From NCBI GenBank assembly GCA_036378155.1, contig DASUXA010000060.1:1-64000 (forward strand): a DNA stretch of 64,000 bases, written 5' to 3'. The translations under genes were made by a program, and so were the position numbers. Positions 9,051 to 16,238 of the stretch are shown piece by piece. The DNA is from DASUXA01 sp036378155. Lineage in GTDB: Bacteria > Actinomycetota > Actinomycetes > Mycobacteriales > Micromonosporaceae. A model generated the notes under the pieces. That model was not told the DNA's origin. It saw nothing but the letters and a program-made list of their open reading frames with translations, and did not search any database. Each line of letters begins with the position of its first letter. Within the stretch, counting starts at the first letter, position 1.

Positions 9051-10524
9051 CGTCCGACCTCCTCGAAACCGGCGTGATGGGAATCAGCTTCTGCACCTTC
9101 GCCGCGCGCTGCGGCGACGGAACCCAGGTCTTCCACTGCTCGTGGACGGCATGCACGTCGTCGGTGGCGACCAGGCGCGGGACGGTCATCTCGAGGTTCT
9201 TCGCGGCGAGTTCCGCAGGGCTGATCCCGGCTTCCTGCCACAGCTGCGTGACGATGCCGTGCCGCAGGATCCGGCACAGGTGCCGGCTGTTGCGCTTGAC
9301 GTCCCCGGATTCCGACATGTGCGCGGCGCGGCAGCCTCCACCGCAGTTCGCCTTGATGTAGCACTTCTCGCAATCCGAGTGGTAGTCGCCGCCGTACACC
9401 GTGCTGCGCCGCATCCCACCCAGCACCGGGCTGGCGAAGATCTCGGACAGCCGCTGCTGGCGCACGTTGCCGGCATACGCCGACGGACCGGTGATGAGCT
9501 TGCACGGGTACACGTCGCCCAGCGAGTTGACGTAGATCTCGTTGCCGCCCATCCCGCAGTTGCCCTTGACCGAGCAGGGCGTGACAGGTCGGGGACCGTC
9601 CGGCTTCAGCTTGCCGGCCACCGGCGACGTCCAGACCAGCTGCTGGACCCGCAGGTGGTCGCTCCAGCCGTAGTCGTACTCGTCGTTGATGCCCCGGCCC
9701 AGGTCGTTGTGGTTCATCAGCCGGATGCTGCGCACCTCGATGCCGTTCAGGAACGACGCGAAGTCCTCCAGCTCGTCCACGTTGTCCGAGGTGACGATGT
9801 GGTTGATCGCCGGCTTGACGCCCGCCTCGTTGAGCAGTTGCAGCGCCCGGTACGTCCTGGCGAACGCGCCCTTGCCCCGGGTCCGGTCGTGGGTCTCGGC
9901 CGTACCGCCGTCGAGGCTGATGGTGACGGCGTTGAACAGCTCCGCGAACCGCTTGGCGATCTTCGGGGTACGGATCATCGTCGCGTTCGTGATGATGTTG
10001 GATTCCAGGCCGCTGTCGTTGGCGTGCTCGACGATCTGGAACAGGTCCTTGCGCAGCATCGGCTCACCGCCGGTGAACACCATCGTCTGCGCGCCGAACT
10101 CGGCGACCTGCGAGACGAGGTCCAGCGACTCGGCTGTGGTGAGCTCGCCCGGCAGGCACTTCTCCGACGAGGCGTAGCAGTACGGGCAGCGCAGGTTACA
10201 GCCGTCGGTGATGGCGTAGTACACGTACCGCAGCGGCGGTTCGCTCACCTTGACCGCCGGTTTGTTCCCGTTGAAGTAGACCACCCAGCTCAGGATGAGT
10301 TTGGCGAGCGAGCGCTCGGTTTCCTCGTCCTCCTCGATCTGCGCGGGTTTTCCGTCCACCTGGACCCCGGCGAGCGCCCGGAGCACGCGGAACTCCCCCG
10401 CGGTGAGGACGACCCGGGCACCCACCTCCGGGTTCACCACGAGATATTCATCATCGTGGACGAAGTACGTCAGGCCCGCGGGCACCTCGAACAATGAGCG
10501 GCTGCGAGCGAGATTTCCGCGCAT
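9031..10524 (-). CDS. SPASM-domain radical SAM peptide maturase
   Basis: A 497-aa radical SAM enzyme predicted to install a carbon-centred crosslink or thioether in the adjacent precursor peptides. Residues 1-85 look like a small winged-helix/RRE-like domain. The [4Fe-4S]-SAM motif CNLRCPYC has Cys109, Cys113 and Cys116, followed by the GGE motif (FTGGEPM). The C-terminal SPASM region (about 290-430) carries further Cys clusters (PCSVKGNCGMGG, YPCKL, CEKCYIKANCGGGC) for auxiliary clusters. The ATG has GGGAGGGAG upstream. It is directly followed by the PqqD-like gene and preceded by the precursor array, an arrangement known from sactipeptide and other rSAM-RiPP loci. The exact bond formed cannot be predicted. 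Confidence 0.93.
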   Translation of the reverse strand: MRGNLARSRSLFEVPAGLTYFVHDDEYLVVNPEVGARVVLTAGEFRVLRALAGVQVDGKPAQIEEDEETERSLAKLILSWVVYFNGNKPAVKVSEPPLRYVYYAITDGCNLRCPYCYASSEKCLPGELTTAESLDLVSQVAEFGAQTMVFTGGEPMLRKDLFQIVEHANDSGLESNIITNATMIRTPKIAKRFAELFNAVTISLDGGTAETHDRTRGKGAFARTYRALQLLNEAGVKPAINHIVTSDNVDELEDFASFLNGIEVRSIRLMNHNDLGRGINDEYDYGWSDHLRVQQLVWTSPVAGKLKPDGPRPVTPCSVKGNCGMGGNEIYVNSLGDVYPCKLITGPSAYAGNVRQQRLSEIFASPVLGGMRRSTVYGGDYHSDCEKCYIKANCGGGCRAAHMSESGDVKRNSRHLCRILRHGIVTQLWQEAGISPAELAAKNLEMTVPRLVATDDVHAVHEQWKTWVPSPQRAAKVQKLIPITPVSRRSDVVSAHQ

Positions 10525-10627
10525 CCACTCCCTCCCTCACTGGTCCGTCACGGGCGCGGCCCGACCGCCTGGCGTGCCGTGAATTCGGCCGTCCGACGGT
10601 CGGGCGCGCGCCGGTGAACTGTTCGGA

Positions 10628-10888
10628 CTACTTGCTGCCGGAGCCCGACCAGGCGCCGCACGCGCACAGCATCGCGGCGTCGAAGCCCTCCTGAGCCGCT
10701 TCCGGCTTCGTCCAGTCCTGCGAGTGCGCCTGCACGTCCGGAAGAATCGCGGCGAGCCGGTTCCGCGTGGAAATCAGCACGTCCACCTCTTCCTTGGTGA
10801 GGCTCGCGTAGAATTCCTCCAGCTCCGGCGACATCTGACCGCTCAGGATGCCGGCTTCCCGCAGGGCGTCCGCGGAGTTGTGAGCCAT
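10628..10888 (-). CDS. RiPP precursor peptide A (CACGAW core)
   Basis: An 86-aa precursor: a long acidic leader with the helix-like stretch ASLTKEEVDVLI, then the candidate core CACGAWSGSGSK at the C-terminus after FDAAML. The core has two Cys, one Trp and Gly/Ser spacing, suited to thioether or Trp-linked radical SAM chemistry. The ATG has a strong RBS (AGAGGAGGAAGG). It is closely paralogous to precursor C at 11139-11405, and its leader also matches the small coreless protein at 20700-20885. The cleavage site is not certain; MLC or the preceding DAA region are candidates. Confidence 0.88.
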   Translation of the reverse strand: MAHNSADALREAGILSGQMSPELEEFYASLTKEEVDVLISTRNRLAAILPDVQAHSQDWTKPEAAQEGFDAAMLCACGAWSGSGSK

Positions 10889-10957
10889 GCCTTCCTCCTC
10901 TCTGGTTGCAGCGGAATGGCTGCGAATCGAGCGTGCGGGTAAAGCGTTGGCGGAAAC

Positions 10958-10976
10958 AACCCCACGAATGTGGGTT
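10958..10976. repeat. conserved stem-loop motif, unit A
   Basis: AACCCCACGAATGTGGGTT contains a CCCAC-GAAT-GTGGG stem-loop. It lies 70-88 bp upstream of the precursor A start and 1 bp past the stop of the mini-peptide. The same motif at the same distance precedes the other two precursor units, which marks a promoter, operator or RNA-processing element copied with each unit. Confidence 0.6.
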
Positions 10977-10977
10977 G

Positions 10978-11049
10978 CTACAGCTTCGAAAGGGAGCCGG
11001 AGCAGGCGCCGCCGGTCGCGCACGGGGCGTCGGCCGCGCGGTACACCAT
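10978..11049 (-). CDS. leader-deleted third precursor copy (23-aa peptide)
   Basis: A 23-codon gene with ATG, a good RBS (GGAAGGAG, 7 nt spacing) and TAG stop. The peptide starts MVYRAADAP and ends CATGGACSGSLSKL. Residues MxxxxADA match the start of precursors A and C, and GACSGSLSK aligns with GAWSGSGSK of their cores, with Trp replaced by Cys. Its 89-bp upstream region is alignable with that of precursor A. Compared with unit A, exactly 189 bp (63 codons) are missing, so the leader was lost in frame. It may be a dying copy, a leader-independent peptide or a small regulator; the intact RBS and frame argue against simple junk. Confidence 0.6.
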   Translation of the reverse strand: MVYRAADAPCATGGACSGSLSKL

Positions 11050-11121
11050 GCCGGTACTCCTTCCGAAATGCAGCGGTGAATTGCCGCGTAACGCAGCGTT
11101 CGGGTGGTGCGCTGGCGGACG

Positions 11122-11138
11122 AACCGCCAATGCGGGTG
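11122..11138. repeat. conserved stem-loop motif, unit B (diverged)
   Basis: AACCGCCAATGCGGGTG is a drifted copy of the AACCCCAyrAATGTGGGTT motif. It lies 73-89 bp upstream of the 23-aa peptide and abuts the stop of precursor C. Loss of match here fits the idea that unit B is decaying. Confidence 0.45.
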
Positions 11139-11405
11139 CTACTTGGTGGTCGTACCGGAACCCGACCAGGCGCCGCACGCGCACAGCATCGCGGCGTCGA
11201 AACCCTGCTGGGTCGCCTCGGGCGAGGTCCAGTCCTGCGAGTGCGCCTGAACGTCGGGAAGAATCGCGGCGAGCCGGCTGTGCACCCGGATCAGCACGTC
11301 GGTCTCTTCCTTGGTCAGGCTGGCGTAGTACTGCTCCAGCTCCGGCGACAACGGGCCGCTCACGATGCCGGCGTCCCGCAGGGCATCTACCGAGTTGTAA
11401 GCCAT
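11139..11405 (-). CDS. RiPP precursor peptide C (CACGAW core)
   Basis: An 88-aa paralogue of precursor A: same leader plan (DALRDAGIVSG, SPELEQYYASLTKEE, LPDVQAHSQDW), same pre-core GFDAAML and the core CACGAWSGSGTTTK. Core positions 1-10 are identical to those of A, while leader positions vary conservatively, which indicates selection on the core. The ATG is preceded by GAGGAGGAGAGG. It is first of the three units in the leftward transcript and lies just downstream of the XRE/NB-ARC regulator gene. Confidence 0.88.
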   Translation of the reverse strand: MAYNSVDALRDAGIVSGPLSPELEQYYASLTKEETDVLIRVHSRLAAILPDVQAHSQDWTSPEATQQGFDAAMLCACGAWSGSGTTTK

Positions 11406-11476
11406 GCCTCTCCTCCTCTTTTCCAGCAAGGAAAACACCTTGCAGACCGAGCGTGCTGGCACCGCGACTGCGATAC

Positions 11477-11495
11477 AACCCCATAAATGTGGGTT
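11477..11495. repeat. conserved stem-loop motif, unit C
   Basis: AACCCCATAAATGTGGGTT, the third copy of the motif, lies 72-90 bp upstream of the precursor C start and 16 bp beyond the regulator's stop. Bases flanking it (ACA before, GGGTT after) are shared with unit A. Confidence 0.6.
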
Positions 11496-11510
11496 ACTGC
11501 CGGGAGTGGA

Positions 11511-12872
11511 TCAGGTGCGGGCCGTCGAATCCGGTGAAAGGCGACGGACCAGGAATGCCCGTACGAGATTCGGTATGTGGAGATCGGTCGCGGGTTCGCC
11601 GTGCGAGGCGCGGACCAGTCCATGTCCGATGAGAACGCTCAGTACGTCCACCACCTCGTCCAGCGGTCGGCGCAGTACCTCGGCGGCGGTCACCGCGGTC
11701 CACGCGTGGTCGAACCCGGACAATGTCGCGAGCATCGCGCGATGCTCCTCGCCCAGGCGGGCGATGCTGGAACCGATCAGTCCGCCGATCGTTTCCCGGA
11801 CAGTGCCGGACCGTGCCGGGACCGCCAGGTCGAGCAGCGCCGTCACCGGTACCGCGACGAGCTGCCGCAGGCCCAGCACGCTGCAACGCCCGGCCACGAC
11901 CTCCAGGGCGAGCGGGAGACCGTCCAGCCGACGGCACATCGCCACGGCGGCGTCGGCATCGGCGGAGTTGAGCACGAACCCGGGTCGGACCTCGGTGAGC
12001 CGGTCGAGGAACAGGCGTACCGACGGCACCCCGGCAAGCGCGTCCAGGGACGCCGGGGCGTCCCACTCCGGTCCGGGGGTGGCGAGCGGTGAGAGTACCG
12101 CCGCCTGGACGCCGGGCACGTGCCACGGCGCGCGCGACGTGCTGATCACCCGCAGCCCCGGGCAGTACGCGAGCAGTTCCTCCACGCCGGTGGGCACGGT
12201 GGCGTCGGCCACGCCGTCGAGGACGAGCAGCACGTCGTGCTGGCCGACGAGATGCCAGGCGCGGGACAGGTCCGGGGTACCCGACTCGATCAGGGACCGC
12301 ACCGACCGCATCAACGGTCCGAAGGAGAGACCGCGCCCGTCGGCCGCCCGTGATTCCGGACCGATCCACAGCACCGGCCAGCCGCGACGCGAGCTGAGCC
12401 GCACGGCGATCTCCACCGCGACCCGGGTCTTGCCCACCCCGGGCAGTCCCGAGATGGAGATCATCCGACGGCGCCCAGACTCCAGCGCGTCGACCATCGC
12501 GTGGACTTCCGCATGCCGCCCCAGCAGGGCGTTCACCGCCCTCGGCACGGCCGGACCGACATCGGTGTCGGTGGCGTTCGCGCGCCGACCGTTGAGCCCG
12601 GCGTGGATGAACAGTTCCCGCATCAGACCCTGCAGCCGCAGGGCGTCCGCGAGCAGATGGATGGTCCGCGTCCGCGCATTCGCCCGTCCCGATTCGAGGT
12701 CCCGGATGGCGCGCGGACTGATCGTCGACAGGTCGGCGAGCGCGCTCTGGGTGAGCCCGGTCCGCTCGCGCAGCGAACGTAGCAACTCGGGAAATGACGG
12801 CTCTCCGGCATCGCCCGCGATGGGCGCGTTCTCCGAAGGCTGGGCGGTCGCGGATACGGCGGCAGTGGTCAC
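11511..12872 (-). CDS. XRE-type regulator with NB-ARC ATPase domain
   Basis: A 453-aa regulator. Residues about 25-85 form an XRE helix-turn-helix (LTQSALADLSTISPRAIRDLESGRA). Then come a P-loop (SGLPGVGKTR), a Walker B-like LLVLDG, an RxxxTSR-type sensor and GLPLALEVVAGR, the GLPL motif of NB-ARC/AfsR-like STAND ATPases. No TPR tail follows. The GTG start has AGGAGAGG upstream. Located immediately before the precursor array on the same strand, it is the likely pathway switch, possibly acting at the conserved motifs in front of each unit (inference). Confidence 0.85.
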   Translation of the reverse strand: MTTAAVSATAQPSENAPIAGDAGEPSFPELLRSLRERTGLTQSALADLSTISPRAIRDLESGRANARTRTIHLLADALRLQGLMRELFIHAGLNGRRANATDTDVGPAVPRAVNALLGRHAEVHAMVDALESGRRRMISISGLPGVGKTRVAVEIAVRLSSRRGWPVLWIGPESRAADGRGLSFGPLMRSVRSLIESGTPDLSRAWHLVGQHDVLLVLDGVADATVPTGVEELLAYCPGLRVISTSRAPWHVPGVQAAVLSPLATPGPEWDAPASLDALAGVPSVRLFLDRLTEVRPGFVLNSADADAAVAMCRRLDGLPLALEVVAGRCSVLGLRQLVAVPVTALLDLAVPARSGTVRETIGGLIGSSIARLGEEHRAMLATLSGFDHAWTAVTAAEVLRRPLDEVVDVLSVLIGHGLVRASHGEPATDLHIPNLVRAFLVRRLSPDSTART

Positions 12873-13012
12873 AGTGCCTCTCCTGGACGGCTGCTCGGGT
12901 GGGGTCGGTCGACGACGCGTCGTCCACGTCGGACGCCGGTGGGGCATGCCAAGGGCGATGCGTTCGCCCCACGACAGCCGGTGCGTCGCGGCGGACGGCT
13001 GTCGCCCGGGGG

Positions 13013-13330
13013 TCACGTCACGCCGCCGGCTCCCGCTCCGGCGAGTGGTTCGCCGGCGTCCGGCCAAGGTCGGACGCCGGCGAACCGGATGGACGGAATG
13101 CTGGCGGCGGCGGCGAACGCGACGACGCTGCAGAACACGACGGCCGCGTGCGGCGAGGTCGCGGTAGTGAAGATCACGGCATGGAAGCAGCCGTCCCGGC
13201 GGCGGAGCCGGAGGTGTTCGATTTCGCTGTCCAGATCACCGAGGTTGCGCAGCAGACCCTCGATCATGACCTCGGAAGACGGCGCGCATGCCCGTTCGCG
13301 AATCGCGAATCGCAACTCGACGGCGTACAC
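13013..13330 (-). CDS. small protein of unknown function (105 aa)
   Basis: The GTG start follows directly on the TAG stop of the 47-aa gene (TAG-GTG), so the pair is translationally coupled. The product starts MYAVELRFAIRERA, has a charged middle (LDSEIEHLRLRRRDGCFHAVIF) and a hydrophobic, Val/Ala-rich stretch (about 62-80). Codons are strongly G/C at third positions as in true genes. I do not recognise the family. Lying between regulator and peptide gene it is probably specific to the RiPP locus. Confidence 0.6.
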   Translation of the reverse strand: MYAVELRFAIRERACAPSSEVMIEGLLRNLGDLDSEIEHLRLRRRDGCFHAVIFTTATSPHAAVVFCSVVAFAAAASIPSIRFAGVRPWPDAGEPLAGAGAGGVT

Positions 13331-13474
13331 CTAATTGACGTCGACCGGCATGATAGCCGGTACGCCCCATTCAAACGTGCCGTCCGGAAGCAACCGGGGA
13401 GCCGGATTCGCCGGGGATACGAACGCAGACACGGAAGGCGATTCCACAACGGGTACGGCGACCAATCGCTTCAT
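13331..13474 (-). CDS. 47-aa small peptide gene, possible precursor or regulator
   Basis: A short frame with ATG, RBS GAAGGA at 6-nt spacing and TAG. The peptide starts MKRLVAVPVVESPSVSAF, has a Pro/Ala-rich middle (PANPAPRLLPDG) and ends FEWGVPAIMPVDVN. It has no Cys. Because its stop touches the start of the 105-aa gene, it is first of a small leftward operon leading into the XRE/NB-ARC regulator. It could be a substrate for the YcaO/TfuA or ATP-grasp enzymes encoded nearby, or a small regulatory peptide. I do not recognise it. Confidence 0.5.
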   Translation of the reverse strand: MKRLVAVPVVESPSVSAFVSPANPAPRLLPDGTFEWGVPAIMPVDVN

Positions 13475-13820
13475 TTTCCATCCTTCAACTCGAAGTCGTC
13501 GGGTCGTTCGTGCCGGCGTTCCAAGTCAAACCCATGGGTCACCCGATGTCATCATCCTGTCGGCCGAAAGTAGCCACGTTGGCAGCATGCGGCCACGTCG
13601 GACATATCTTGTTCGCTCGATGACCGTCGTCGCACGGCAGCCGAAGATGCGCTGGTCGACGGCTGGAAGCCGGGCTGTCCCGAAGTGTTCGCTTGTGTCC
13701 GGTGTCGAGCGCCGCGAGCAGCGTCCGGTCCGCCGAAAATCCGGCGGGCAGCGACGATCGTGATCTCGAATCAGCCGGTCGGGCAAGGCGAATCTGGACC
13801 TTCAGGGTGAACCGTCAATC
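13475..13820. other. divergent gene-free region
   Basis: A 346-bp region separates the leftward small-peptide operon from the rightward LuxR-type gene and should carry divergent promoters. It is somewhat less GC-rich than its surroundings. A TTGACT hexamer reads leftward but has no convincing -10 partner. Open frames here have poor codon use and no RBS, so I annotate none. Confidence 0.5.
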
Positions 13821-14819
13821 GTGCCGCCCGACGCGGTCGCGTCCTATTCCCCGCTACGGCTGGCGCGTCTAGCATTCATCCGGTGGCAACGATCCCGGGC
13901 AATCAGCGATGGCCGGTCGGCGCACGAAAGGACCGGGTCCGACGCTTGGAGAAGGGCTTTGGGCACTGACCTCAGACCACCGACCCACGACCGACTCGCC
14001 GCCGCCTACGCGATCCTGCGTACCCATCCCGACCTCAATCTGGAGGGATTCGCGGCGCTATTGGAAATGGGTGTGCCCGAGGCGGCCGCGCTTCTCGATC
14101 AGCTCGTCGACCTGTCCCTGGTCCGCCGCGACCACGGATCGGACCGGTTCTACGTGCCGGCTGCCCCGGCCGAGCCGTCCACATCCGAGCGCGTCGAAGG
14201 CGTCGCCGCGGTGCGGCGACGCCTTCAGGAACTCGCCGACGGGGCGCGACAGGAAGTGCTCGCGTTCGCTCCCCCGGCCCGGGACGCGAGCGCCGCGCGG
14301 CACGCCAGCCGGCGACCCGACCGCGAGGTGCTCGCGCGGGGCGTGGTGACCCGCACCCTGTACCTGGACACGATCGTCAACGAGCCGCAGGCGCTCGCGT
14401 ACGCCGCCGAACTCGTGGCGGCCGGCGCACAGGTGCGCCTGGTACCGGACCTGCCGATCCGGCTGATCATCGTCGACCATCGGGTCGCCGCGATCCCGAT
14501 CGATCCCCGCGACGGCAGCGTCGGCGCGTTGATCGTGCACGACGCCGGTACGGTGAGCGCGATGGTCGCCCTGTTCGAGGCGTACTGGCGCAACGGGCGC
14601 CCGATTCCGGGGCGGACCGCGGACGACGAGTTCAGCGCCACGGACATCGCGATCCTGCGCCTGCTCGCCAGCGGCGCGAAGGACGAAACCGTCGCCCGCC
14701 AGCTCGGCGTCTCCGTGCGTACCGTGCGCCGGGCCGTCGCCAACCTGATGGGACGCCTGCACGCCGGGTCGCGGTTCGAACTCGCCATCCGCGCGTCGAA
14801 CCGCGGTCTGCTCGACTAG
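13821..14819 (+). CDS. TrmB-like/LuxR-type transcriptional regulator
   Basis: A protein of up to 332 aa with an N-terminal winged-helix-like region (LAAAYAILRTHPDLNLEGFAALLEMGVPEAAA), a middle PLD/TrmB-like sensor-like region (TRTLYLDTIVN, AGAQVRLVPDLPIRLIIVD) and a C-terminal LuxR helix-turn-helix (ATDIAILRLLASGAKDETVARQLGVSVRTVRR). The start is uncertain: the GTG at 13821 has no clear RBS and the first 46 residues look odd, while an in-frame TTG at 13959 follows GAAGGG closely and begins where family-like sequence begins. It faces the TfuA gene; a strong hairpin separates them. Likely a pathway regulator. Confidence 0.8.
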   Translation: MPPDAVASYSPLRLARLAFIRWQRSRAISDGRSAHERTGSDAWRRALGTDLRPPTHDRLAAAYAILRTHPDLNLEGFAALLEMGVPEAAALLDQLVDLSLVRRDHGSDRFYVPAAPAEPSTSERVEGVAAVRRRLQELADGARQEVLAFAPPARDASAARHASRRPDREVLARGVVTRTLYLDTIVNEPQALAYAAELVAAGAQVRLVPDLPIRLIIVDHRVAAIPIDPRDGSVGALIVHDAGTVSAMVALFEAYWRNGRPIPGRTADDEFSATDIAILRLLASGAKDETVARQLGVSVRTVRRAVANLMGRLHAGSRFELAIRASNRGLLD

Positions 14820-14843
14820 CCGCCGATACCGCTGCCGAGGCAC

Positions 14844-14879
14844 GGTCAGGGCGGTCCAGCACAGTGGACCGCCCTGACC
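14844..14879. terminator. bidirectional hairpin terminator
   Basis: A perfect 15-bp stem (GGTCAGGGCGGTCCA and complement) encloses a GCACAG loop. It lies 25 bp after the LuxR-type gene and 43 bp after the convergent TfuA gene, and so serves both. Confidence 0.8.
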
Positions 14880-14921
14880 CGCCGATCGCCGCACGCCTCG
14901 CGCCGCCGATCGGATCACGCG

Positions 14922-16238
14922 CTAGCGCGCCGCCGCCTGCCGGCGTCCACGCTGGACGTCGTACGCGAAGAACCTGCTCACCGTGATTCCGAGCTCTTCG
15001 GGGCTGGAGAAGCCGCGCCGCGCCATCTCGATCTCGGGCGACCCGCCCGGCCAGTGGCGCAGGAACATCCTCGCGCAGATCGCCGGGGGCGGGACGACCA
15101 GCCGGTACCGGGTCTGATCGGCGGCCTCGTGCGCGTCGGCGACGATGTCGCACCAGTCCTGCCAGCGGTGCGAGTCGCGCAAGCGCGCCAGCACCGCCGG
15201 TCTCCAGTCCACGGACTGCCAGACCGGCCACACCCGGACCATGACCAGCCGCAGCGCGTCGGTGAGGCTGAGCCGCTCGCGTTCCGGTTCGGTGAGCCAG
15301 GACGCCAGGCTGTCGGGCAGCGCTTCGCCTGCGTCGACGCCCAGTTTGGTGTGGACGAACCCGGCGAGGTCCAGGCCCTCGGCGGCGGCGAGGTCGGTCA
15401 GCAGACCGGTCAGCGCCTGTTCGTGCCACTCGGGATAGTCCTCGTCGAACAGCCGTGCCGCGTCCAGGACGTCGAGATCCGACATCCACCGACCGGGCGC
15501 GTACTCGCGCCGCGACCGCCGGTCGAGCAACTGGTTGCGGCTGATCCCGGTGAAGATCACGTCGCTCGCCGGGTGGCTTTGCGCCTCGCCACCGGCGGCG
15601 ACCTCGCGCAGCGCGGCGATCGCGTCCAGCCGCTTGAGGTCCCAGTCGCCGTCGCGGATCGTCCGTTCCAGCGTGCGCAGCGCGTCGCGGTCGTCGTCGT
15701 CCACCGCCTGCTCCAGATCGGACCAACTGCGACAGGTGAACGCCAGCGCCTTCGCCGCCTCGACGATCCGGGTACCGGTCGCCGCCGGGAACAGCCCGGC
15801 CCGCACGCCCTCCCGGACGCCGTACCGCAGGTTGACCAGCGCCACGGTCTGCGCCGGATAGCCCACCGCCGCCGGCCCGTGCAGCACGCCGACCTCGTCG
15901 TCGCCGTCGATCTCCCCGGTGGCGTACATGTCGTACACCCCGCCCAGCCCGCGCATGCCGTACGGGGCGAGTTCCGCCGCGCGCAGCGCGCCCATGCTGG
16001 CCGTACCGACGACGTCCACGCCCTCGCCGAGCAGCCAGAGGATCTCCTTGTGCCCGACCGACCGGCGTTCGCGGAAGAAGCCGTCGACGAGGACCGCCGT
16101 GTCGCCCCGGCGCCACTGCCCCTCCAGCAGGTCGCCGCGCGCCACCGGCGGGCGTACCTCGGCGTCCGGCAGCACGGCGTGGACCTCGTCGGGCGAGATC
16201 GTCGGACCGGCGTACACCACCACCTGCCGAGCGTTCAC
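14922..16238 (-). CDS. TfuA-like protein, YcaO partner
   Basis: A 438-aa TfuA-family protein. The N-terminal half has the family core: VVYAGPTIS, VDGFFRERRSVGHKEIL and VGTASMGALRAAEL with the following GMRGLGGVYDMYATGEI. TfuA works with YcaO in thioamide formation on RiPPs and on methyl-coenzyme M reductase, probably by delivering sulfur. The GTG start overlaps the YcaO stop by one base (TAGTG), so the two are coupled. The C-terminal 200 residues are an extension beyond the core, found in many actinobacterial TfuA proteins. Together with the YcaO gene this predicts a backbone thioamide step. Confidence 0.9.
   Translation of the reverse strand: MNARQVVVYAGPTISPDEVHAVLPDAEVRPPVARGDLLEGQWRRGDTAVLVDGFFRERRSVGHKEILWLLGEGVDVVGTASMGALRAAELAPYGMRGLGGVYDMYATGEIDGDDEVGVLHGPAAVGYPAQTVALVNLRYGVREGVRAGLFPAATGTRIVEAAKALAFTCRSWSDLEQAVDDDDRDALRTLERTIRDGDWDLKRLDAIAALREVAAGGEAQSHPASDVIFTGISRNQLLDRRSRREYAPGRWMSDLDVLDAARLFDEDYPEWHEQALTGLLTDLAAAEGLDLAGFVHTKLGVDAGEALPDSLASWLTEPERERLSLTDALRLVMVRVWPVWQSVDWRPAVLARLRDSHRWQDWCDIVADAHEAADQTRYRLVVPPPAICARMFLRHWPGGSPEIEMARRGFSSPEELGITVSRFFAYDVQRGRRQAAAR

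Noticed and set aside
11122..11138. Treating the 10978-11138 segment as a plain intergenic spacer
   Set aside because: Its 89-bp upstream part aligns with that of precursor A, the RBS is intact, and the length difference is exactly 63 codons, so it is a third precursor unit.
13526..13786. An 86-codon minus-strand frame in the divergent region
   Set aside because: Poor third-position GC, no RBS and no family resemblance; it would also fill the only promoter region of two divergent operons.
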